NCBI GenBank assembly: GCA_003648245.1
Contig: QMOO01000019.1
Span: 1 to 12,188, forward strand
Length of the DNA: 12,188 nucleotides
Reading direction: 5' to 3'
From: Caldisericota bacterium
GTDB taxonomy: Bacteria; Caldisericota; Caldisericia; B22-G15
The notes beneath the pieces were generated by a model. That model ran no database searches and was not told the DNA's origin. It saw nothing but the letters and a program-made list of their open reading frames with translations. Of the stretch, positions 5,611 through 12,188 are shown one piece after another. Every line of letters starts with the position of its first letter. The first letter of the stretch is position 1. A program made the position numbers and the translations under genes.

Positions 5611-7877
5611 ATAAGATTATGTATCTTTTACTCAGGTTGTTTAAATTAGTTAACCTTGCCCCTTACCTTAAATCTCTCCTGAGTATGGGAAAAAAGAGCG
5701 AAGTTAACTTCCCGAACCAGCTTATTCCATTAAATCTTGAAGTCATCCTGAAAGGACTATTAACATCAAGGATATTTGAGATAAATTCTGACTGGATTTA
5801 TCCTTACTGGATGGAAAAGCAACTTAATCCCAATGATGAAAGCTTTATCCCAAGAGGTGCTAATATATTTGCAATAAATACAACTCACAGAAACTGGACT
5901 ATACTTGGATTCCCGGATTTTGACGAAAAAGGAGTGGTAGACGAAAGGGGATTCATTTCCCCAAGATACAACTCTCCTTCTCTTGACATATTCATAAAAG
6001 GAGGAGACTTCTTCTTTGTTCCTTCCAGAGCAAGGAAAGTAGTTCAAAAGCTTAATCCTGTGGATGGAAGAGTAATAACAGAATTTGATACAGAGAATTT
6101 TTTACTGAGAAGTTCTGTGTTCTCTCTAAAAGAGGACAGAGGTATACATCTATATGTAAATATAAAAGGAAAGAAAGACGGGAACTATAGAATCTATTTT
6201 TCTATAAGACCATACAATCCTGAATCAATAATTCCTGTGTGGGAAATAGAATTAAAGGATGGAATTATTTTTGTAAACGAAGATAAATTTCTAATTCCAG
6301 AAACAGAAGGTGCTAACCTTTTTATATCAAAAGATGAAATAGATGTGGAGAATGAGCAATTCTTGAATAAAAAGAAGGAAAAATCAAAATATGGTTTAAT
6401 GACAGGGGGAATTTTTTATGACTTTAGCCTGAACAAGGATGAAGAAAAGACTTTTCATCTGTTCCTTCCCCAGACAAACGACAGGATAAATTTTAAAGAT
6501 TACCCATTTGCGGAAAGGCTTCAGTCAGACTTCTGGAAGAGAGAAAAAGAAAAAGAGCTCACCATTGTAACACCTGATAGGAACTTAAACGAGATATTTG
6601 AGGCAAATAAAACATATATTAAATCTCTTGTAAACAGAAACTACATAACTCCTGGGCCATTGACTTATAGACATTTCTGGTTTAGAGACAGCGCATATAT
6701 GGTATCTGCCCTCACGAAAATCGGGGATAAAGATAGAGCAGGAAGAATTCTACTTCATTTTCCAGAAAAGCAAAAGAAAGGATATTTTATCTCACAAAAA
6801 GGTGAATGGGATAGTAATGGTCAGGCAATATGGACAATGGTTGAATACTTTAGATTGACAAAAAACAAAGACTTTCTTGCATATGTTTACAAATCAATAA
6901 AAGACGGAGCATTATGGATAGAAAGAAAGAGAAAAAAATATAAAGAGAGTATGGGACTCCTTCCAGCAGGGTTCAGTGCAGAACATTTTGGTCCCAATGA
7001 CCTATACTATTATGATGATTATTTTGGCTTAAGAGGACTGAAGGATGCTCTCTTTTCTTCAAAGGTTTTAGGATTTGAAAAAGACTATGAAGTGTTTCTT
7101 AATTTCTATGAGGAATTCAAAAAGGACATAAGAAGGGCAATAGATATAGACCAGGAAAGATTAGGCAAAAGAATTGTTGTTGGAGGTTTTGGAAGAAAAA
7201 TAGATGCCTCCATGATTTCAGCATTTACAAGTATATTCCCTCTGAACCTTGATTTGCTCACAAAGGAAGAAGTTTTAAATACTTATGCTCTCTTAAAGGA
7301 GAAATTCTTTGTGAAGAACTGCTTTTACCAGAACATAACCCATTCAGGGATAAATCTCTATCTGACACTTGAAATAGCAGAGGCACTTCTATACCTTGGT
7401 GAGGAAGAAGAGGCTCTTAGATTGTTTGACTCTGTAATATCCCTTCTTTCACCTACCTTCACATCACCAGAGGCAATAAACCCGAAGACACTGGGAGGAT
7501 GCGAAGGAGATGGACATCACGGATGGGCTATAGCAGAGATACTCCACTTTATAAGAAATATGTTTGTTCTCGAAAAAAATAAAAACCTGTATCTTCTCTC
7601 TGGAGCAAAAGATGAATGGTTTAAAGATGGGAATTGTATAAATGTAAAGAATGCATATTCATATTTCGGTACTATAAATTTCAATGTAAAGATTGACAAG
7701 AAAAGTGTGGTAATAGAGCCGCAGTTTAGCTTTATAGAGGAGCCCGGGGAAATATTTATTAGAATGCCTGCTGATATTGATAAAGTTAGGGAGGGAAACT
7801 TTAAGAGAATGGAGAGGGATTACTTTGTGTTCGGGAGTAAAATGGGGAAAGTTGTATTTGAAAGGAGGGAAGAATGA
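5607..7877 (+). CDS. Uncharacterised glycosidase-like protein with (alpha/alpha)6-barrel (amylo-alpha-1,6-glucosidase/GH15-like)
   Basis: This 756-residue protein is built like a six-hairpin glycosidase. A beta-rich N-terminal part (about 60-320) contains conserved-looking stretches (IPRGANIFAINTTHRNWT). A helical barrel (about 335-665) is followed by a short beta-rich tail. The barrel has RHFWFRDSAYM (355-365, with R360-D361 as in GH15/debranching-type barrels), GEWDSNGQAIW (399-409), PAGFSAEHFGPND (453-465) followed by YYYDDYF, and GGCEGDGHHGW (630-640). E459, D465, D470/D471 and E633 are candidate catalytic acids, but I cannot assign them. There is no classical signal peptide, although the first 30 residues are hydrophobic and basic. 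The gene sits between the ROK kinase and the transporter with 4-base overlaps. Possible roles are alpha-glucosidase, debranching activity, or hydrolysis of a glycoside such as a compatible solute. The exact family is not recognised. Confidence 0.7.
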   Translation: MNKIMYLLLRLFKLVNLAPYLKSLLSMGKKSEVNFPNQLIPLNLEVILKGLLTSRIFEINSDWIYPYWMEKQLNPNDESFIPRGANIFAINTTHRNWTILGFPDFDEKGVVDERGFISPRYNSPSLDIFIKGGDFFFVPSRARKVVQKLNPVDGRVITEFDTENFLLRSSVFSLKEDRGIHLYVNIKGKKDGNYRIYFSIRPYNPESIIPVWEIELKDGIIFVNEDKFLIPETEGANLFISKDEIDVENEQFLNKKKEKSKYGLMTGGIFYDFSLNKDEEKTFHLFLPQTNDRINFKDYPFAERLQSDFWKREKEKELTIVTPDRNLNEIFEANKTYIKSLVNRNYITPGPLTYRHFWFRDSAYMVSALTKIGDKDRAGRILLHFPEKQKKGYFISQKGEWDSNGQAIWTMVEYFRLTKNKDFLAYVYKSIKDGALWIERKRKKYKESMGLLPAGFSAEHFGPNDLYYYDDYFGLRGLKDALFSSKVLGFEKDYEVFLNFYEEFKKDIRRAIDIDQERLGKRIVVGGFGRKIDASMISAFTSIFPLNLDLLTKEEVLNTYALLKEKFFVKNCFYQNITHSGINLYLTLEIAEALLYLGEEEEALRLFDSVISLLSPTFTSPEAINPKTLGGCEGDGHHGWAIAEILHFIRNMFVLEKNKNLYLLSGAKDEWFKDGNCINVKNAYSYFGTINFNVKIDKKSVVIEPQFSFIEEPGEIFIRMPADIDKVREGNFKRMERDYFVFGSKMGKVVFERREE

Positions 7878-9220
7878 GAATTTTTGAAAAAATAGGGCTT
7901 AACGAGGTATACAACTTCAAGAAGGGTGTAATATTTCTATTTTCCTTCCTTCTCCTTATGGGAATAATTCTACTGGCAGATCAAAATGTTATGTCTCCAA
8001 ACATTCAGGCTATTGAAAACGAATTTGGCATAGGTGATAAAGAGATAGGAATTGTTGGATCTGCTTTCACTCTTGTTGCAGCCATTGTAACCCTTCTATG
8101 GGGGTATCTTACAGACAAATTTTCAAGAAAGTGGCTTCTTATATCTGCAGTTCTTCTTGGAGAAATACCCTGCTTTCTCACAGGATTTGCCCACTCCTAT
8201 ACTGAACTCTTAATTTTAAGAATCCTTACTGGAATAGGAATAGGAGGAACTGTCCCTATAGCTTTTTCTCTCATAGGAGATCTATTTACAGAGAAACAGA
8301 GACCAAGAGCACAGGCATGGTATGATGCTATAACTGCTATTGGCGTTGTTTTTGGCATGGTGGTTGCCGGTTTTATTGGGCCTGTGTATGGATGGAGAAT
8401 CCCCTTTATAATTGTATCTGTACCTAACTTCCTCTTTGTTCTCGGTATGGCAATCTTTGGAAGAGAGCCTGAAAAGGGTGCAGGTGAACAGGAAATAAGA
8501 GACCTTGTACTGGGTGGAAAAAAGTATAAAGGAAAATTAAAATTAAAAGATTATCTCTCCCTATTTAAAATTCCCTCCAATGTTTGGCTTTTTATTCAGG
8601 GAATACCCGGGACCGTTGCGTGGGGAATTATTCCATATTATTTAATTACCTTTTATTTAAGACATAAAAATTTCTCTGTTCAACTGGGTACTGTACTGTT
8701 AATAATTCTTGGTCTTGGAACGATAGCTGGAAAACTCCTGGGTGGTATTATAGGAAACAGGCTTTATCTAAAGAAGAGAAAATACCTCCCGATTGCTGCT
8801 GGATTTTCTCAGCTTATAGGAGTTATACCTATACTTATTACACTCTATTGGCCTGCAAAAGAGAGTCCCCAATTCTTAGATATAATTCCCCCTGCAATAT
8901 TTGGATTTATTGGAGCATTGATAATTTCCTTTGCTGGTCCTAATGTCAAAGCTATGCTAATGGATGTAAACCTTCCAGAGCACAGAGGGGCAATCTCATC
9001 CATCTTTAATCTCACCGATTCTATAGGTGCTGGATTTGGTCCCTTTATCGGTGGATTGATATCATCAATGAGAAACCTCGATTTTGCAATGAAGGTTTCA
9101 GCTCTATTCTGGATACCATGCGGTATTCTCTTTTTTGTTCTCTCATTTTATCTAAATAAAGATGTGGAAAGGGTTAGAACTATCATGCAAAGGGTGAGAG
9201 TTGAAATGGAAAAAGAGTGA
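7874..9220 (+). CDS. MFS transporter, probable sugar/glycoside importer
   Basis: This 448-residue major facilitator protein has about 12 hydrophobic segments split by a charged central loop (about 197-235). The cytoplasmic loop between helices 2 and 3 carries motif A as GYLTDKFSRK (77-86), and helix 4 has RILTGIGIGG (116-125). The first helix ends LADQNVMSPNIQAI, a pattern that reminds me of Spinster-like and related prokaryotic MFS proteins. Membrane location and proton-coupled or facilitated transport are inferred from the family. It lies between two glycosidase-like genes (overlapping the first by ATGA) that appear cytoplasmic, so uptake of an intact oligosaccharide or glycoside is the simplest role. 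Efflux is possible but less consistent with the neighbours. GAAAGGAGG lies just before the ATG. There are no ABC transporter or PTS genes in the window. Confidence 0.82.
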   Translation: MRIFEKIGLNEVYNFKKGVIFLFSFLLLMGIILLADQNVMSPNIQAIENEFGIGDKEIGIVGSAFTLVAAIVTLLWGYLTDKFSRKWLLISAVLLGEIPCFLTGFAHSYTELLILRILTGIGIGGTVPIAFSLIGDLFTEKQRPRAQAWYDAITAIGVVFGMVVAGFIGPVYGWRIPFIIVSVPNFLFVLGMAIFGREPEKGAGEQEIRDLVLGGKKYKGKLKLKDYLSLFKIPSNVWLFIQGIPGTVAWGIIPYYLITFYLRHKNFSVQLGTVLLIILGLGTIAGKLLGGIIGNRLYLKKRKYLPIAAGFSQLIGVIPILITLYWPAKESPQFLDIIPPAIFGFIGALIISFAGPNVKAMLMDVNLPEHRGAISSIFNLTDSIGAGFGPFIGGLISSMRNLDFAMKVSALFWIPCGILFFVLSFYLNKDVERVRTIMQRVRVEMEKE

Positions 9221-10842
9221 TGTTTGAATTTAAAAAAGTTGAGATAAAGGGAGAAATAAATTTAACAGACAAAAGAGAGAATTTCGATAAGGATGGGGTC
9301 TCTTTTCTAAAGAAGGGGGAACTTAAATACAATTTAAAATTTGATAAGGAAATCTTCATAAAGGAGGTTTCTTTATTCTTAAATATTGATGAGAAGGTAA
9401 AGTTGTTTAGAAACGGATTTCAGTCGTGGTCGCCCTCCTTTGAAATAGAAAGGGACACAAAAATTAAAAAACCTCTTCTTCCATTCTTAAAAATTAGTTA
9501 TCTTGACCCGAAAGATAGTGGAATAAAGGATTCTTATTTTCTTACATATATAAAAAGGGATAATACATATCACTTTCTCATACCAGAAAACTATAACCTC
9601 CTTGTGAAGTTTAGCCTTTTAAAGGAGGGTCTTAAAATAACTTTTGAAATAGGGAAAAGTATTAGAGAAGTGAGTCTACCGAAAATAAAAATTTCTTCCA
9701 GATTTTTATGGAAGGGTGGAAAACAAAAGGTATATGGCTGGACATCCTGGTATAGCTACTATAGAAAAATCTCTCACCAGGAAATAGAAAAAAACATAAA
9801 TTCTATTAAAACTCTCCCTATAAACCTGAACTACTTTCAGATTGACGATGGATGGGAAATGTCAGTTGGGGACTGGTTTGAAAATAATAAATTTAAAGGA
9901 ACCCTTAAAAAACTTGCAGACGGCATCAATAAAAACAATGTTAAGGCAGGTATATGGATGGCTCCTTTTGTAGTGGAAAAAAGATCAGAAATTTTTAGAA
10001 AGCACAGAGAATGGATTCTAAAAGACAGGAAAGGAAGAATGAAATTTGCAGGATTTAATCCTTTCTGGAGCGGGTTATTTTTCCCCTTAGATATTACGAG
10101 GGAGGATGTAAAGGATTATATTCTTGGAAGGATAAGATACCTAAGGAAACTTGGCTTTGATCTCTTTAAATTTGATTTTCTTTACTCTCTTTTTATACCC
10201 GGAAGGCATAAAAAAGACATATCAAGGATGGAGCTCTTCTATGAAGGAATGAGGATATTAAAAGAAGGTGTGGAGGGAGGAGAAATTCTTGGGTGCGGAG
10301 CTCCATTTATTCTTAAGGAAGGTTTATACGATATTTTAAGAGTAGGTCCTGACACCAAGGATTCGTGGAGAGACTGGTTTCTTAATCTTATTGGATATGA
10401 AGGAGAAACTTCGGCAATGAACTCATTAAGAAATACTCTATCAAGAAGCTTTATCCTATCAAAATTCTTTCTGAAAGACCCTGATGTAATATTTCTTAAA
10501 CCAGAGAAACTAACCAGAATTGAAATGGAAACCTTAATTATTTCAAACTTTTTTCTCTCTGACATAATATTTTTCTCTGATCCACTATACAAACTCAACA
10601 GGAACCACTTTTCTCTACTGTTTAGTCTAAAGCAGTATGAAGATTTTACTCTAAATGAATTCCAGTGGGATAACCAGCTTTTTAAATTTAAAGGTACAGT
10701 AGGTAATGGTTCTATCTCTGGATTTGTGAATCTTGGGGATAGAAAAGTAAAAATAGAAACTAAAGATTTAAAGGAGATCCTTTTTAAAAAAGACAGGGAT
10801 TTTTTGTATCCCCATGAAACAAGGGTGTTTGTTGAAAGATGA
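9220..10842 (+). CDS. Alpha-galactosidase, GH36 family (Thermotoga GalA-like)
   Basis: This 540-residue enzyme probably hydrolyses terminal alpha-galactosyl residues (melibiose or raffinose type) with retention of configuration. A beta-sandwich N-domain (with NGFQSWSPSF) precedes a TIM barrel that begins YGWTSWYSYY (G173-W174). Substrate-binding IDDGW is at 208-212 and KAGIWMAPF at 242-250. LFKFDFLYS carries nucleophile D319, and RVGPDTKDSW carries acid/base D378. The 59-residue spacing almost equals that between D327 and D387 in T. maritima GalA (552 residues), from memory. No signal peptide is seen, so action is cytoplasmic. The frame also has a GTG at 9217 that would give a 4-base overlap with the transporter stop; I prefer the ATG at 9220, which forms TGATG. 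The ribosome binding site is weak, so translation probably depends on coupling. Alpha-N-acetylgalactosaminidase is a less likely alternative. Confidence 0.88.
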   Translation: MFEFKKVEIKGEINLTDKRENFDKDGVSFLKKGELKYNLKFDKEIFIKEVSLFLNIDEKVKLFRNGFQSWSPSFEIERDTKIKKPLLPFLKISYLDPKDSGIKDSYFLTYIKRDNTYHFLIPENYNLLVKFSLLKEGLKITFEIGKSIREVSLPKIKISSRFLWKGGKQKVYGWTSWYSYYRKISHQEIEKNINSIKTLPINLNYFQIDDGWEMSVGDWFENNKFKGTLKKLADGINKNNVKAGIWMAPFVVEKRSEIFRKHREWILKDRKGRMKFAGFNPFWSGLFFPLDITREDVKDYILGRIRYLRKLGFDLFKFDFLYSLFIPGRHKKDISRMELFYEGMRILKEGVEGGEILGCGAPFILKEGLYDILRVGPDTKDSWRDWFLNLIGYEGETSAMNSLRNTLSRSFILSKFFLKDPDVIFLKPEKLTRIEMETLIISNFFLSDIIFFSDPLYKLNRNHFSLLFSLKQYEDFTLNEFQWDNQLFKFKGTVGNGSISGFVNLGDRKVKIETKDLKEILFKKDRDFLYPHETRVFVER

Positions 10843-11747
10843 TACTAACTATAACACTTAATCTCTCTATTGATAGAACTCTTAAGATAGAGAGGTTATC
10901 AAGAGGAAAAACAAACAGAGTTGAGGTTATCTCTTCTCTTCCAGGAGGAAAGGGAATCAATGTAGCAAGATGTATAAAATCTCTTGGTGGAGATGTTTAC
11001 GTAACAGGTTTTAAGGGTGGGAAAATCGGTGAATACATAGAGAGTGGCTTACTTAAAGAAGACATAACACCAATACTTTTTGAAATAGAGGAAGATAGTA
11101 GAATATGCAATATTGTTATTGAAAAAGATGGAACAATAACAGAAATATACGAGAGGGGTCCAAAGATCTCTCAAGAAGAAAAACATGGTTTTCTAAACTT
11201 TCTTAAAGGCTTGAAGAAAAGATTCTCCCATGTGGTAATCTCTGGAAGTGTTCCTGTGGGTTTAGATTATGAATACTATAGCAAGATAGTGTATCTATTT
11301 AAAGAAAAAAAGGTCTTTATTGATTTTAAAGGAAAGTTTCTCGTTGAAGCCTTAAAAGAAAAACCATACTTTGTAAAGATAAATGAAGAGGAATTTAAAG
11401 CTACCTTTGGAAAAGAACCTGAGAGAGTGTTAGGGAAGATTGCAGAGGAACATGGAGTAGAAATTTTCTCTGTAACCCTTGGAGAAAAAGGGGCTCTTGC
11501 CTACTTTAATAAAAAACTTTTCCATGTATACAGTAATTTTAAATTGAATGTGGTAAATCCTGTTGGAGCCGGGGATTCCTTTATGGGTGGTTTTGTTTAC
11601 TCGAATTTTCTCAACAAAGACATCTTCATCTCTTTAAAAACTGCCCTTGCCTGCGCAATGAGCAACACAACATTATTTGAGGGAGGAAAGGCTAACTTAA
11701 AAATACTAAATGAAATATTTAATAGTGTAATAATAGAGGAGGTTTGA
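10839..11747 (+). CDS. PfkB-family kinase, 1-phosphofructokinase / tagatose-6-phosphate kinase / PfkB type
   Basis: This 302-residue ribokinase-superfamily kinase belongs to the FruK/LacC/PfkB subgroup, which phosphorylates fructose-1-P, tagatose-6-P or fructose-6-P to bisphosphates. The N-terminus MILTITLNLSIDRTLKI and LPGGKGINVARCIKSLGG (34-51) are typical of the subgroup. The C-terminal anion-hole and catalytic motif is NPVGAGDSFMGG, with D246 as the expected base. Length fits the family. The ATG overlaps the alpha-galactosidase stop by 4 bases. With ROK kinase and PGI/PMI-type isomerase in the same operon, fructose-6-P is an attractive substrate. With galactoside hydrolysis, tagatose-6-P is the alternative, but no LacAB isomerase or tagatose-bisphosphate aldolase is visible. 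No PTS gene is present, which makes fructose-1-P less likely. Confidence 0.87.
   Translation: MILTITLNLSIDRTLKIERLSRGKTNRVEVISSLPGGKGINVARCIKSLGGDVYVTGFKGGKIGEYIESGLLKEDITPILFEIEEDSRICNIVIEKDGTITEIYERGPKISQEEKHGFLNFLKGLKKRFSHVVISGSVPVGLDYEYYSKIVYLFKEKKVFIDFKGKFLVEALKEKPYFVKINEEEFKATFGKEPERVLGKIAEEHGVEIFSVTLGEKGALAYFNKKLFHVYSNFKLNVVNPVGAGDSFMGGFVYSNFLNKDIFISLKTALACAMSNTTLFEGGKANLKILNEIFNSVIIEEV
11736..11742 (+). promoter_or_regulatory. Strong ribosome binding site of the GH1 gene
   Basis: GAGGAGG lies inside the last codons of the PfkB-family gene, six bases before the ATG at 11749, and supports that start although only one base separates the genes. Confidence 0.65.
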
Positions 11748-11748
11748 C

Positions 11749-12188
11749 ATGGAAAAATTTTTATGGGGAACAGCAACAAGCAGCCATCAGGTAGAAGGTG
11801 GAAATTTCTATAATGATTGGTGGGAATGGGAAAAACTCGGTAAGATAAAAACAAAAGATTCATCACACCCGGCCTGTGACCATTATAATAGATACAGAGA
11901 AGACTTTGAATTGATAAAATTCCTGAATAACAATTCTTATAGATTTTCCATAGAGTGGAGCAGGATTGAAAAAAGAGAGGGGGAGTTTGACGAAAAAGAG
12001 ATAGAGCATTATGTAGATATGCTAAGAGAACTGAGAAAACTTAATATTGAACCAATTTTAACACTTCATCATTTTACAATTCCCATGTGGTTTAAAGAGA
12101 AAGGGGGATTCTTAAATGAGGAATCCTCTAAAATTTTTAAAGCTTTCGTAGAAAGGGTTGTACCGTATTTTAAAGATTATGTTAAATA
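11749..12188 (+). CDS. Glycoside hydrolase family 1, beta-glucosidase/beta-galactosidase-like (3' end cut off)
   Basis: The first 146 residues of a family 1 glycosidase are visible; the usual length is about 420-480. The start MEKFLWGTATSSHQVEG is the classic GH1 N-terminal signature, with Q14 expected to contact the glycone. NNNSYRFSIEWSRI (61-73) matches the conserved second strand and helix, and TLHHFTIPMWF (105-115) provides H108, the conserved glycone-binding His. The wording TLHHFT with a following GGF resembles archaeal and thermophile GH1 enzymes more than 6-phospho-beta-glucosidases, but specificity cannot be judged because both catalytic glutamates (in NEP and ENG motifs) lie beyond the edge. 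There is no signal peptide, so the enzyme is probably cytoplasmic. It follows the PfkB-type kinase after one base and is the last visible gene of the rightward operon. Confidence 0.88.
   Translation, partial: MEKFLWGTATSSHQVEGGNFYNDWWEWEKLGKIKTKDSSHPACDHYNRYREDFELIKFLNNNSYRFSIEWSRIEKREGEFDEKEIEHYVDMLRELRKLNIEPILTLHHFTIPMWFKEKGGFLNEESSKIFKAFVERVVPYFKDYVK

Noticed and set aside
10239..10598. Minus-strand open frame of 119 codons inside the alpha-galactosidase
   Set aside because: It lies opposite the catalytic region of a well-supported GH36 gene and shows no recognisable protein features.

Overview
The window looks like an AT-rich bacterial chromosome (roughly one third G+C by eye). It has tightly packed genes, strong GGAGG-type ribosome binding sites, very short intergenic gaps, and codon use dominated by AGA/AGG for Arg and ATA for Ile. 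Several proteins (a TmGalA-like alpha-galactosidase, a PGI/PMI-type isomerase, a COG2403-type GTPase, an archaeal/thermophile-like GH1) resemble those of thermophilic bacteria or archaea. A low-GC, probably thermophilic, saccharolytic bacterium fits, but I cannot name the lineage. No RNA genes, mobile elements, CRISPR arrays or long non-coding stretches were seen.

The layout is two divergent operons around one ~140 bp control region (2770-2907). The leftward operon (2769 to 1, running off the window) encodes a COG2403 / cyclic-2,3-diphosphoglycerate-synthetase-like P-loop protein, a membrane protein with an HxxEH motif (probably DUF6391), and a UbiA-superfamily prenyltransferase of the decaprenyl-phosphate phosphoribosyltransferase type, cut at its 3' end. 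Each gene overlaps the next by ATGA.

The rightward operon (2908 to 12188, also running off) encodes eight genes in near-perfect translational coupling: a PIG-L/LmbE zinc deacetylase, a PGI/PMI-type SIS sugar-phosphate isomerase, a ROK sugar kinase, a large uncharacterised (alpha/alpha)6-barrel glycosidase-like protein, an MFS transporter, a GH36 alpha-galactosidase, a PfkB-family (1-phosphofructokinase/LacC-like) kinase and the start of a GH1 beta-glycosidase. None of the hydrolases shows a classical signal peptide, so the simplest reading is that an intact oligosaccharide or glycoside enters through the MFS carrier and is hydrolysed inside the cell. ROK kinase, PGI/PMI and PfkB kinase could then convert released hexose to fructose-1,6-bisphosphate, a self-contained upper-glycolysis module. 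The deacetylase suggests the substrate may carry acetyl or N-acetyl groups.

The divergent control region holds a good sigma70-like promoter for the leftward operon, an extended -10 element for the rightward operon, and a perfect 8+8 inverted repeat touching both, which is a plausible operator. No transcription factor gene is visible in the window; the ROK protein has no DNA-binding domain.
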